Assembly (NCBI GenBank): GCA_963752965.1 | Contig: CAVWAJ010000017.1 | Location: forward strand, 310,001-374,000 | DNA from: QHXW01 sp963752965 | GTDB taxonomy: Bacteria; Acidobacteriota; Terriglobia; Bryobacterales; Bryobacteraceae | DNA length: 64,000 nt | Reading direction: 5' to 3' | Shown here: one piece after another, positions 26,034-34,416 of the stretch | Position numbering within the stretch: the stretch's first letter is position 1 | How the letters are laid out: each line of letters begins with the position of its first letter | The notes under the pieces: model-generated | Databases searched by the model: none | What the model saw: the letters and a program-made list of their open reading frames with translations, nothing else | What the model was told of the DNA's origin: nothing | Translations under genes and position numbers: made by a program

Positions 26034-26400
26034 TGTCGGTCTCCTCTACCCCTTCTAATGTACCTGCGCAGCCGAGCCCAGTTGAGCACCCGCCGCCTGG
26101 TTGCTTCGGCGGCGCAGGTGGCGGACCGAACCCGTTTCTCGAAGTCTTGCATCTTCTTGGTGAATTGAATCGCCAAGGCAAGTGTGGGCGCTTCTACAGT
26201 TCAATCCAGTGATACCAGATTAGCTACCCTGGGCAAAGTCCACGTGCGCTAAGTGTGGGTACCGGCCGGACGACATTCGTAAGCCAGCGGCGTGGATCGT
26301 ATACACTTTGATCGATATCGTGGCCAAGGGAGGGAGTCTTGAAGCCGGCTATGGACTCATGCACAGCGGCAAGTTTCCGGAGAGGTAGGAATCCTCATTT
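26034..26400. other. Divergent intergenic region, no gene seen
   Basis: 367 bases between the GH36-like gene and the Gfo/Idh gene, which are transcribed apart. AAGTGTGGG occurs twice (near 26180 and 26251). TATACACTTTGATCGATATC near 26300 is AT-rich and palindromic in part and could hold the promoter of the rightward gene. Confidence 0.35.
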
Positions 26401-27573
26401 ATGAATCGACGAAGTTTTCTGATCGGCACGAGCGGCGCCATGTGGGCTCAGGCGGCGCCTTCGGACCAGCTCAATGTTGGTGTGATCGGGCCCGGCGGGC
26501 GCGGGCGCTTTCTGATGGAGCGCTTCGCGCGAGATGCATCGGTACGGCTGACCGCGGTCTGCGATGTTTACGAGCCGAATCTGGAAGCTGGGCTGTCACT
26601 GGCTAAAGGAGGCGCGAAGGCTTATCGGCACTATAAAGAGCTGCTCAGCGACAAGAACGTGGACATCGTGATCATCGCGACGCCGGAGCACTGGCACCAC
26701 CAGATGCTGCTGGATGCGCTGGCCGCGGGCAAAGATGTTTACGTGGAGAAGCCGCTTTGCCACACGCCGGAGCAGGGCGTGGAACTGATGCACGCGGTGC
26801 GGAACTCCGACAGGATTGTGCAAGTGGGGATGCAGCGCCGCAGCTATCCGCTCTATCTGAAGGCGCGGGATGTGTGTGCCGCTGGAACGCTGGGGAATGT
26901 GCGGCTGGTGCGCACATGGTGGATCAACAACAGCCTAGGCGGAGGGACGGACAAGAAGCTGGAGGGGCCGCTCGACTGGGAACAGTGGCAGGGGCCAGCA
27001 CCGCGCCACGCCATGGACCTCGACCGGTTTCGCAATTGGCGCAATTACCGGGATTATGCGGGCGGCATTGTGGCGGACCAGGGGGCACACATTTACGACG
27101 GTATCCATCTGATCCGCGGCGTCGGCTTCCCCATAGCGGTGAATGCGTCGGCTGGGAAAGTACACAGCGCAGAGGGGGACACGCCGGAAACGGTGGTGGT
27201 GGCGGCAGAGTATCCGGAAGATTTTTTGGGCGTCTTCACCATCAACTATGCGGGCATGCACTATCCTGGGCGCATGGACCAGCTTAATCAGTTTGACGGG
27301 GATGAGGCGCGCATGGACGTGGGCCGGGAGTTTCTCTCGGTGTACAAGCAGGCCGCGCCGGAAACGGCGGCCATCACGGCGACGGGTTCTTTCGACATGG
27401 CGTCCGATGCACACATTCAAAACTTTCTCGAATGCGTGCGGACCCGCAGGGAGCCGAACGGCACGCTTGAGAAAGGGTTTCAAGCGGCTCTCGTGATCCA
27501 TCTGGCGAACCTCTCGCTGCAAACGGGAAGGCGCGTCAAGTGGAACGCGCAAGCGCAGAAGGTGGAGGTTTAG
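26401..27573 (+). CDS. Exported Gfo/Idh/MocA oxidoreductase
   Basis: 390 residues. The leader is short (MNRRSFLIGTSGAMWAQAA), with the twin arginine near the start. The Rossmann motif is LNVGVIGPGGRGRF with VCDVYEPN, and the family signature is VYVEKPLCHTPEQGVEL. RRSYPLY and WWINNSLGGGTDKKLEGPLDWEQWQGPA are typical of the exported subfamily. It ends 2 bases before the ATG of the TIM-barrel gene, so the pair is co-translated. The pairing suggests oxidation of a glycoside followed by isomerisation or cleavage of the keto form. Confidence 0.87.
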   Translation: MNRRSFLIGTSGAMWAQAAPSDQLNVGVIGPGGRGRFLMERFARDASVRLTAVCDVYEPNLEAGLSLAKGGAKAYRHYKELLSDKNVDIVIIATPEHWHHQMLLDALAAGKDVYVEKPLCHTPEQGVELMHAVRNSDRIVQVGMQRRSYPLYLKARDVCAAGTLGNVRLVRTWWINNSLGGGTDKKLEGPLDWEQWQGPAPRHAMDLDRFRNWRNYRDYAGGIVADQGAHIYDGIHLIRGVGFPIAVNASAGKVHSAEGDTPETVVVAAEYPEDFLGVFTINYAGMHYPGRMDQLNQFDGDEARMDVGREFLSVYKQAAPETAAITATGSFDMASDAHIQNFLECVRTRREPNGTLEKGFQAALVIHLANLSLQTGRRVKWNAQAQKVEV

Positions 27574-27575
27574 TC

Positions 27576-28514
27576 ATGGTATCGCGACGCGAGATGCTCA
27601 CAATGGGGGCCGGAGCTTTGGCTGGACTTGCCGCGGAGAAACCGGCAACGCCGAAGATCTGCATTTTTTCCAAGCATCTGCAATGGCTGAGCATCGGGGA
27701 TGCGGCGGCACTGGCGGCGGAGAGCGGTTTTGACGGCGTCGATATCACGGTGCGCGATGGCGGCCACGTGCAGCCGGAACGGGCGGTGGACGAACTGCCT
27801 AAAGCCGCTGAAGCTGTGCGCAAGGCGGGCCTGGAAGTGCCCATGATCACGGCGGGTATTGTTGACGCGCACTCGCCACACGCGGAGGAGATTCTGCGGA
27901 CTGCGAATGCGCTAGGCATCCGGTACTATCGCTGGGGCGGCTTTCCGTTAGATGCGCGCCAATCGATTCCAAAGCAAATTGCCGAAGACAAGGCGCGGGT
28001 TCGGGATCTGGCGGCACTTAACAAGCAATACGGTGTTTGCGCGATGTACCACACACACTCGGGCGCAGGCGTGCTAGGCGCATCGATCTGGGACCTCTAC
28101 CTGCTGCTCAAGGATTTCGACTCGAACTCGGTCAGTGTGAATTTCGATATCAGCCACGCTACGGTCGAGGGCGGATTGGGCGGCTGGATCAATAGCGCCA
28201 GCCTGACGGCGCCGATGATGCGGGGCGTCGCGCTCAAGGATTTCTACTGGGAAAAGGGTGCCAGGGGCGCATGGGAACCTCGCTGGTGTCCCATCGGGCA
28301 GGGGATGGTACGATTCGTCCCCTTCTTGGAATTTCTACGGGATCGGCACTTCGCAGGACCGATCCAGCTTCACTTCGAATACCCCGAATTGGGTGGCGCG
28401 GATTCTGGCAAGCGCACGATTGCCATCAGCCGGAAGGAGTTTAGCGAGATTGTGCGGCGTGATTTGAACACAGTACGCGGCTTGATGCGCGAGGCTAAGT
28501 TGGGTCAGGGATAG
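27576..28514 (+). CDS. Exported sugar phosphate isomerase/epimerase-like TIM-barrel protein
   Basis: 312 residues from the ATG at 27576; GGTGGAGG ends 7 bases before it and overlaps the end of the Gfo/Idh gene. Leader: VSRREMLTMGAGALAGLAA (Tat type). The barrel starts ICIFSKHLQWLSIGDAAALAAESGFDGVDITV and has AMYHTHSG, NFDISHATVEGG, VALKDFYWEK and IQLHFEYPELGG, giving Glu/Asp/His ligands for a divalent metal. Its close coupling to the Gfo/Idh gene is the best clue to its role as the second enzyme on an oxidised sugar. Confidence 0.82.
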   Translation: MVSRREMLTMGAGALAGLAAEKPATPKICIFSKHLQWLSIGDAAALAAESGFDGVDITVRDGGHVQPERAVDELPKAAEAVRKAGLEVPMITAGIVDAHSPHAEEILRTANALGIRYYRWGGFPLDARQSIPKQIAEDKARVRDLAALNKQYGVCAMYHTHSGAGVLGASIWDLYLLLKDFDSNSVSVNFDISHATVEGGLGGWINSASLTAPMMRGVALKDFYWEKGARGAWEPRWCPIGQGMVRFVPFLEFLRDRHFAGPIQLHFEYPELGGADSGKRTIAISRKEFSEIVRRDLNTVRGLMREAKLGQG

Positions 28515-28547
28515 AGAAAATATCTGCACCGCCGCCGGAGGGAGCGG

Positions 28548-29318
28548 CTAGGTGGTTCGGAACAGAAGCAAATCCAGACTGAACGTCACCCGCATCGCTT
28601 CGGTGGGGTGCGATCCCATCGGCCGGTAGATCAAATGCAAGATGTCGTGGACCGCGGCGGCGTCGAGGTCCGCGGCGGTGGTGACGCGGCGCTGATCCAC
28701 GAGTTTGAAGTTGGGTGCGAACGTTTGGATGGCTCTGGCGGCGCGATCGCGGCCCGCGCCGCGTAACTCGATGAGATCGTCAGGCGCGGGAACGGCGACG
28801 AGAAGGCGTCCATCGTCGCGCAGGACACGCCGGAATTCGGTCGCATTCATTCGCGCCGTGATTGACAGGATGATCGAGAACGAGCGCTCCGCGTAAGGCA
28901 CGAAGCGATCGGCATTGGCCACGATCCACTCGCATCCGGAGTAGCGGCGCGCCGCGGCATCAATGGCGGGAACCGAGATGTCGATACCATGTGCGCTAAA
29001 GCCGGTCTGGGCGGCAAGGGTGCCAAGGTAGAAGCCTTCGCCGCAGCCGGCATCAAGAACAATGTCGCCCGGCGATGCGGCCAGGATCTCCGCGATCGCT
29101 TGGAGCAGCGGCCCCGTCGCGCCGCGATCGTGCAATCGCCGCCGGGCTGCGAGAGCGGCGGCCGTGTCACCGGGCTGTTTGGACCGGCGCTCTTGCGGCT
29201 GGAGCAGGTTGATATATCCGCTCCGCGCGACGTCGAACGAATGGCCGCGCGCACAGAGCAGCCGCCGCTCCTCGTGAACGAGCGCCACGTGGCAATTGCG
29301 GACCGGGCAGAGGAGCAT
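28548..29318 (-). CDS. rlmA: 23S rRNA (guanine-N1)-methyltransferase, RlmA family
   Basis: 256 residues. The N-terminal zinc finger has C4, C9, C22 and H26 (LLCARGHSFDVARSGYINLL), then the RlmA marker KQPGDTAAALAARRRLHD. The SAM site is VLDAGCGEGFYLG. The family methylates N1 of a guanine in helix 35 of 23S rRNA (G745 in Escherichia coli, G748 in Gram-positives); which one applies here cannot be told. It is the last of three genes after lysS and the Lol permease, 36 bases from its neighbour. Confidence 0.88.
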   Translation of the reverse strand: MLLCPVRNCHVALVHEERRLLCARGHSFDVARSGYINLLQPQERRSKQPGDTAAALAARRRLHDRGATGPLLQAIAEILAASPGDIVLDAGCGEGFYLGTLAAQTGFSAHGIDISVPAIDAAARRYSGCEWIVANADRFVPYAERSFSIILSITARMNATEFRRVLRDDGRLLVAVPAPDDLIELRGAGRDRAARAIQTFAPNFKLVDQRRVTTAADLDAAAVHDILHLIYRPMGSHPTEAMRVTFSLDLLLFRTT

Positions 29319-29354
29319 GCGTCGAGTGTAGCGGATGTTGGCGGCGGGGGGCCG

Positions 29355-30587
29355 CTACTCATAGCGCAGCACTTCAGTGGGGGCGAGGCGGCTGGCGCTT
29401 CTGGCGGGATAAATGGTAGCGAGGAAGCTGACGACGACGGCGACGGCCGCGACCCAGACGCCGTCCCAGATGCGGGGTTCGAAGGGCACGTAGCTCAGTG
29501 CGTAAACCTGCTCGTCGAGGGCGATCCAGTGGTAATGGTTGGCGAGGTAGCAGAGCGTGTAACCGATGACGAGGCCGATGGCGGTACCGGTCATGCCGAT
29601 CAGCACGCCTTGCAGCATGAAGATTTTGCGGATCTGATTGCGGCGGGCGCCCATGGACATGAGCACGGCGATGTCGCGGTATTTTTCCATGACCATCATG
29701 ACCAGAGAGATCAGGATATTGAGCGCGGCGACCAGCTCGATCAAGCCGATGGTGACGATGGTCACGTACTTCTCGATGCGAAAGGCGTTGAACAGAGGCT
29801 TGTTTTGTTCGATCCAGTTGGTGGCGACGAGTTTCGGCCCGAGCATTTTCTGGACGTCTTTGGTGACTTGAGGCGCGAGGTTCTGATCGTCGAGCTTGAT
29901 CTCGATTTCGTTGACCACGTCGGGTAGGGACAGCGCCTGTTGGGCCGATTGGAGCGATGTGAAGGCCCATAGTTCATCGTACTGAGCGAAGCCGGTTTCG
30001 AAAATGCCAACGGCGCGGAATGGGCGGATGTTGGGGCGGGGGCCAAACGGCGTCATCTCTCCCTGGCTGACAGTGGTGATGACACTATCGAGCATCATTC
30101 CGGTGCTGCGAGCGAGCTGCGAACCCATTATGATGCCGGCGATTTTGCCTTGGGTTTTCAGACGGTCGAGCGAGCCCTCTTTCATGTGTTTCAGGATGTC
30201 AGTCGTCTGTAATTCGAGGTTGAGGTCGATGCCTTTCAGGACACCGGGTGCGGAAAGCTGCGCGCCTTGGAAAAACACGGGACTGTAGAGCGCCGGTGAG
30301 ACGCCGATGACGTGGGGCACGTGGCGCAACTTCGCGGCGAGTGCTTCCCAGTTCTCGATGCCGTTGGCAGTTTCCTTTTCGAGGACGTCGACGTGCGCGG
30401 TGGCTCCGAGCAGGTTCTTCTGCAATTCGTTGCGAAAGCCGTTATTGACGGCTAGCGCGATGATGAGGGCCATGACGCCGGCGGCGACGCCGACGACTGA
30501 AATCACGGTGACGATGGAGACGACGGCTTCCTTGCGCTTGGCGCGCAGATAGCGGCGAGCGACGAAGACTTCGAATCCCGTGGGCAC
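29355..30587 (-). CDS. lolC: Lipoprotein-releasing ABC transporter permease, LolC/LolE family
   Basis: 410 residues with the topology of this family: an N-terminal membrane helix (VSIVTVISVVGVAAGVMALIIALAV), a large periplasmic domain from about residue 50 to 265, and three more helices at the C-terminus ending in IYPARSASRLAPTEVLRYE. With LolD it lifts lipoproteins off the inner membrane. GTG start, only 4 bases after the lysS stop, so it is co-translated with lysS. No LolD ATPase gene lies nearby. LolC and LolE cannot be told apart here. Confidence 0.87.
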   Translation of the reverse strand: MPTGFEVFVARRYLRAKRKEAVVSIVTVISVVGVAAGVMALIIALAVNNGFRNELQKNLLGATAHVDVLEKETANGIENWEALAAKLRHVPHVIGVSPALYSPVFFQGAQLSAPGVLKGIDLNLELQTTDILKHMKEGSLDRLKTQGKIAGIIMGSQLARSTGMMLDSVITTVSQGEMTPFGPRPNIRPFRAVGIFETGFAQYDELWAFTSLQSAQQALSLPDVVNEIEIKLDDQNLAPQVTKDVQKMLGPKLVATNWIEQNKPLFNAFRIEKYVTIVTIGLIELVAALNILISLVMMVMEKYRDIAVLMSMGARRNQIRKIFMLQGVLIGMTGTAIGLVIGYTLCYLANHYHWIALDEQVYALSYVPFEPRIWDGVWVAAVAVVVSFLATIYPARSASRLAPTEVLRYE

Positions 30588-30591
30588 GGCG

Positions 30592-32094
30592 TCAGGTCTC
30601 GAGCGCGCGGAGGCGCTCAGCGATACCGATTTCGCCTTCGGGACGCAACAGCGGGAACAGAATCACGTCGCGGATGGTGCCTGTGCCGGTGAGCAGCATG
30701 GTAAGGCGGTCGACGCCGATGCCTTCGCCACCCGCTGGCGGCATGCCGTAACAAAGTGCGCGGACGTAATCCTCGTCCATCTGGTGCGCCTCTTCGTCGC
30801 CCTTCTCGCGCATGGCGAGCTGCATTTCGAAACGGCGGCGCTGCTCCTGCGGATCGTTCAGCTCGGTGTAGGCATTGCCGATTTCCATGCCGCCGGCGAA
30901 GAATTCGAACCGCTCGACGAAGGCGGGATCGTCGGGCTTGTTCTTCGAGAGCGGCGAGGTTTCGACTGGGTAATCGTAGATGATGGTGGGCTGCACCAAC
31001 TGGAACTCGGCGACACGTTCAAAGATGTCGGCCAGCGCTTCGCCGGGAGTGGTTTTATCGGAGTGACGACGGAGCCACTCGGGATCGCGAACGTTGTCGG
31101 GAGTGGGACGGTCGGCCGCTTGCCAGAATTCGATGACCGCTTCGCGCATGGAGAAACGCCGCAGGCTTGCGAAATCGAGGCGCGCGCCCTCGTATTCGAT
31201 TTCGGTTGAGCCGGTGGCATCGAGAGCAACCTGCTTCAGCAACTCGGCGGTGAGATCCATCAGGCCGCGGTAGTCGGTGTACGCCTGATAGAACTCGAGC
31301 ATGGTGAATTCGGGATTGTATTTGAAGCCGAGACCCTCGTTGCGGAAATTGCGATTGATTTCGTAGACGCGCTCCAGGCCGCCGACGACGAGGCGCTTCA
31401 GGTAGAGTTCCGGCGCGATGCGGAGGTAGAGGTCGATATCGAGGGCGTTGTGATGTGTGATGAACGGCCGGGCGGTTGCGCCGCCGTAGAGGGGTTGCAT
31501 CATGGGCGTTTCGACCTCAATGAAGCCCCGCTGCTCAAGCTGGTGGCGCAGGGAAGCGATGATCTTGCTGCGCGTGATGAAGACTTTGCGTGATTCGGGG
31601 TTGGCAATAAGATCGAGATAGCGCTGGCGGTAGCGCATTTCGACGTCCTCCAGGCCGTGCCATTTCTCGGGCATGGAGAGGAGCGTTTTCGCGAGGAACT
31701 CCAGGCGCTCCACGTGCACCGAGAGCTCGCCGGTGCGCGTGCGGAACAGGTAGCCCTCGGCGCCGATGACGTCGCCGATATCGAGGATTTGAAAAAGACG
31801 AAAATCGTTGGGACCGACAGCGTCGCTGCGCACGTAGATCTGGAGCTGCTCCCCGTTTTGCGCCAGGTGCGCGAAACCAGCCTTGCCCTTGCTGCGGATG
31901 GTTTTCACGCGGCCAGCTATGCGGACTTTCAGCGCAGGGGAAAGCTCTTCGGCGGGTTTGGGGCCGTATTCGGCAACGATCTGCGGGATGGTGTGGGTGA
32001 AGTCGTACCGCTTGCCGTAGGCGCGGTACCCCAGGTCTTCGATCTCGCGGATGCGTGCCCAGCGCTGCTTGAGCAGCTCATCTTCCAGGGACAA
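30592..32094 (-). CDS. lysS: Lysyl-tRNA synthetase, class II
   Basis: 500 residues, normal length. The N-terminal OB domain (VRIAGRVKTIRSKGKAGFAHL) binds the anticodon. The class II core follows: motif 1 near FIEVETPMMQPLYGGATARPF, motif 2 RVYEINRNFRNEGL, and motif 3 GIGVDRLTMLLTG. TEFTML-type text appears as NPEFTMLEFYQAY. It charges tRNA-Lys. It opens a short operon with the LolC/E permease and rlmA, and is divergent from the glycosyltransferase gene with only 39 bases between the two starts. Confidence 0.97.
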   Translation of the reverse strand: MSLEDELLKQRWARIREIEDLGYRAYGKRYDFTHTIPQIVAEYGPKPAEELSPALKVRIAGRVKTIRSKGKAGFAHLAQNGEQLQIYVRSDAVGPNDFRLFQILDIGDVIGAEGYLFRTRTGELSVHVERLEFLAKTLLSMPEKWHGLEDVEMRYRQRYLDLIANPESRKVFITRSKIIASLRHQLEQRGFIEVETPMMQPLYGGATARPFITHHNALDIDLYLRIAPELYLKRLVVGGLERVYEINRNFRNEGLGFKYNPEFTMLEFYQAYTDYRGLMDLTAELLKQVALDATGSTEIEYEGARLDFASLRRFSMREAVIEFWQAADRPTPDNVRDPEWLRRHSDKTTPGEALADIFERVAEFQLVQPTIIYDYPVETSPLSKNKPDDPAFVERFEFFAGGMEIGNAYTELNDPQEQRRRFEMQLAMREKGDEEAHQMDEDYVRALCYGMPPAGGEGIGVDRLTMLLTGTGTIRDVILFPLLRPEGEIGIAERLRALET

Positions 32095-32123
32095 ACGATT
32101 CTCCTTTGGGGGAAATACGTTAT

Positions 32124-32129
32124 TATAAT
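32124..32129 (+). promoter_or_regulatory. Candidate -10 element placed for a leaderless start
   Basis: TATAAT followed by CG lies 4 bases before the TTG start of the glycosyltransferase gene. Transcription from it would begin at about the start codon, giving a message without a ribosome site. None is visible anyway. Confidence 0.4.
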
Positions 32130-32133
32130 CGCT

Positions 32134-32862
32134 TTGACGCGCTCTCTAACGATCGTTATCCCCGCTTACAACGAAGAGAATCGGCTGCCTGCCACACTCC
32201 GGCGTGTGGGCTGCTACCTTTCCCGCACGGAGTGGGACTTTTCCGAAATTCTGGTGGTGGACGACGGCTCGCAAGACCGGACGGCGCGGCTAGCGCAGAA
32301 TATGGCCGGGGAGAACGCAGCGATCCGGGTGCTGCGCAATCCTGGGAATCATGGCAAGGGCTACGCGGTGCGCAATGGCGTCCAGAAGGCCAAGGGGGAA
32401 TGGACGCTGGTGACGGACGCCGATCTTTCCACGCCTATTGAGGAGCTGGAAACGCTGTGGACGGCGGCGCGGGAGGCGCGGGCGCAGGTGGCGATCGGAT
32501 CGAGGGCGCTCGACCGGTCGCTGATCGGTGTGCATCAGCCGCTGTTGCGGGAGTCGGCGGGGAAGTTATTCAACCTGGCGGCACGGCTGACGGCGGGTTT
32601 GCCCTTCCGGGACACGCAATGCGGCTTCAAGTTATTCGAAACGAGCGCTGCACGTGAAATTTTCCGGCGGCAGCGCATCGAGCGATTCGGATTCGACGTG
32701 GAGGCACTTTTCATTGCGCGGCGGTTGGGTTACTCCGTGGTGGAGGTTCCGGTCGAGTGGAACAACGTGGCGGGCACGAAGGTCAGTGCGTTCGGCGGGC
32801 TCGCGGCTTTTCTGGACCCTCTGAAAGTGCGCTGGCACCAGTTGCGTGGGCACTACCGTTGA
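32134..32862 (+). CDS. Glycosyltransferase family 2 (dolichyl-phosphate glucose synthase-like)
   Basis: 242 residues. GT-A fold: LTIVIPAYNEENRLPATL, ILVVDDGSQDRTA, NHGKGYAVRNGV and the DxD-type VTDADLSTPIEEL, then GIGSR-like AIGSRALDRS and FRDTQCGFKLF, which are hallmarks of the polyprenyl-phosphate glucosyl/mannosyl transferases. It probably loads a sugar onto undecaprenyl phosphate for envelope glycans. There is no hydrophobic C-terminal extension. A TTG start is chosen because coding similarity begins at LTRSLTIVIP and no ATG or GTG lies nearer. Confidence 0.85.
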   Translation: MTRSLTIVIPAYNEENRLPATLRRVGCYLSRTEWDFSEILVVDDGSQDRTARLAQNMAGENAAIRVLRNPGNHGKGYAVRNGVQKAKGEWTLVTDADLSTPIEELETLWTAAREARAQVAIGSRALDRSLIGVHQPLLRESAGKLFNLAARLTAGLPFRDTQCGFKLFETSAAREIFRRQRIERFGFDVEALFIARRLGYSVVEVPVEWNNVAGTKVSAFGGLAAFLDPLKVRWHQLRGHYR

Positions 32863-32874
32863 TTTGGCGGCCGG

Positions 32875-33573
32875 CTACCTTCTGACGATGACTTCGCGCA
32901 ACTGTTCGCGCGTGAGGAAGAACTTGACCGACTCGAATTTCTGAAAGAGCTTTTCCAGGCTGCGATTGTTGAAGATCTGGGCAGGCTGACGCGTGCCGCG
33001 CTGGGCGAGGACCAGATTCTGCTGGTCCTTAATCCGGAACGAATAGAAGGGCGCCTGGCGGGCCTTCTCATCGGCATGGAAATATGCCAGCAGGTAGCCT
33101 TGCGGGCGCACGATGGTGGAGAGCTTTTCCAGTGTAGCGGCGAGCAGAGGGGGTGTGAGGTACTGCAGAACGTCCCACACCAGCACACCATCGAACTGGT
33201 CCTTTTCGAAGTTGAGCATCTGGCGCAGGAATTGGTCGATGCGTCCTTGGTTGGCCTGGTCGTTAGGGTCTTCGTCACCGAAGACATCATCGAGGGAGCG
33301 GACGAAATCCTCGGAATAGAGCCGATGGCCGAGGTTGGTGATGAAGTTGATGTTCTCCTGGCTGGCGCCGGCGAAATCAAGAATGGACAAACCGACCTGG
33401 CCGCGGACGTAGGCGAAAAACTGTTCAAGGCCGCGACTCTGGCGTGACGTCACGACCTCTCGATCGAACAGGGTGGCAGCGGAGGCATGATTCGCGGGCA
33501 CAATAACGGAAGGACCAGGCGACAACAAAGCGCCTGGACGACGGAGCATGCTCCTCAACCGTTCCGAGATCAA
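32875..33573 (-). CDS. SAM-dependent methyltransferase-like protein
   Basis: 232 residues. The segment GLSILDFAGASQENINFITN takes the place of the usual glycine-rich SAM loop, and FDGVLVWDVLQYLTPPLLAATLEKLSTIVRPQGYLLAYFH is the post-loop part of a type 11/12 methyltransferase. The SAM loop is altered (DFAGAS), so binding is not certain. A GRID-like acidic region (FGDEDPNDQANQGRID) is inserted. It lies 23 bases downstream of the bactofilin gene on the same strand, so the two are probably one operon. Function unknown. Confidence 0.65.
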   Translation of the reverse strand: MISERLRSMLRRPGALLSPGPSVIVPANHASAATLFDREVVTSRQSRGLEQFFAYVRGQVGLSILDFAGASQENINFITNLGHRLYSEDFVRSLDDVFGDEDPNDQANQGRIDQFLRQMLNFEKDQFDGVLVWDVLQYLTPPLLAATLEKLSTIVRPQGYLLAYFHADEKARQAPFYSFRIKDQQNLVLAQRGTRQPAQIFNNRSLEKLFQKFESVKFFLTREQLREVIVRR

Positions 33574-33596
33574 CTACCTGACCCCCTTCGTTGAGC

Positions 33597-34166
33597 TTAG
33601 CGCTTCACCTCGGCGGCAACAGCAACGCCCTGTGCGTTGGCGGCGGGGGCCGGCGTGCTTTGCGGCCGGGGCGGCGCACTCGGGGACGACCTGGCAGGTT
33701 CGGGCTTGACGATATCGATGCTGCCCTTGAAATAGGCACCGTCCTCAATGATGATGCGCGCGGTTTTGATGTCGCCGACGAGCCGGGCATCCTTACGGAT
33801 TTCCAGTTTGTCGCTGGCATCGACGTTGCCCTGGATGTTTCCCAGAACCACGACTTCGCGCGCTTTCACGCTGGAGTGGACCTTGCCGTTGGGGCCGATG
33901 GTGAGCCGGTGATCCTGAAGTTCGATCGTACCCTCCACGTCGCCATCGACGTACAAGTCCTCTTTGCTGAAGATCTGGCCGTTGATTTTCACGGCCTTCC
34001 CAATGCTGGCCTGACCACGCGTGCTGTCCGGCGGCTCAGGGGTTTTAAAAGGCGTGCTGGACAAGGGTGTTGCCTCCTTCTTCACTTCGATGGGATTTGA
34101 CGGCGGAGTCGCCGCCGGTCGTGGCGCGGGTGGAACCTCTTCCTGACGCTTGTTAAAGATACTCAT
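33597..34166 (-). CDS. Bactofilin (polymer-forming cytoskeletal protein)
   Basis: 189 residues. A central beta-helix of about 100 residues (SIGKAVKINGQIFSKEDLYVDGDVEGTIE through ARLVGDIKTARIIIEDGAYFKGSIDI) is flanked by proline-rich disordered tails, the normal plan for bactofilins. They polymerise without nucleotide and position envelope enzymes or shape the cell. The downstream methyltransferase-like gene is probably co-transcribed. No M23 peptidase gene, a common partner, is next to it. Confidence 0.9.
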   Translation of the reverse strand: MSIFNKRQEEVPPAPRPAATPPSNPIEVKKEATPLSSTPFKTPEPPDSTRGQASIGKAVKINGQIFSKEDLYVDGDVEGTIELQDHRLTIGPNGKVHSSVKAREVVVLGNIQGNVDASDKLEIRKDARLVGDIKTARIIIEDGAYFKGSIDIVKPEPARSSPSAPPRPQSTPAPAANAQGVAVAAEVKR

Positions 34167-34416
34167 TTATGGCGGCCCTCCCGTTTATGAAATCACGGAA
34201 TCCGTAATCTACCGCTCTCCTAGTCTATAAGGGATTCTAGAAAAAAGGCAAACCACACTTAGAATATCGCTGCAACGGGTCCGGCATAATGGTGGTTTCA
34301 CCACACGGCATCGGCATAGAAGCCTATGTTTCCTGATATAACGCGGCCAGGAAGGCCGGCAATCCTCAGGACGGAAAGCCGAATCAGCTTGCGCTGGCGC
34401 GCCGGAGTGCGGTTTC

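Noticed and set aside
28989..29927. 312-residue plus-strand open frame with Asp/Glu/His-rich end
   Set aside because: Lies antisense to rlmA and the Lol permease, both with clear motifs; the acidic composition is the reverse image of a membrane protein gene.
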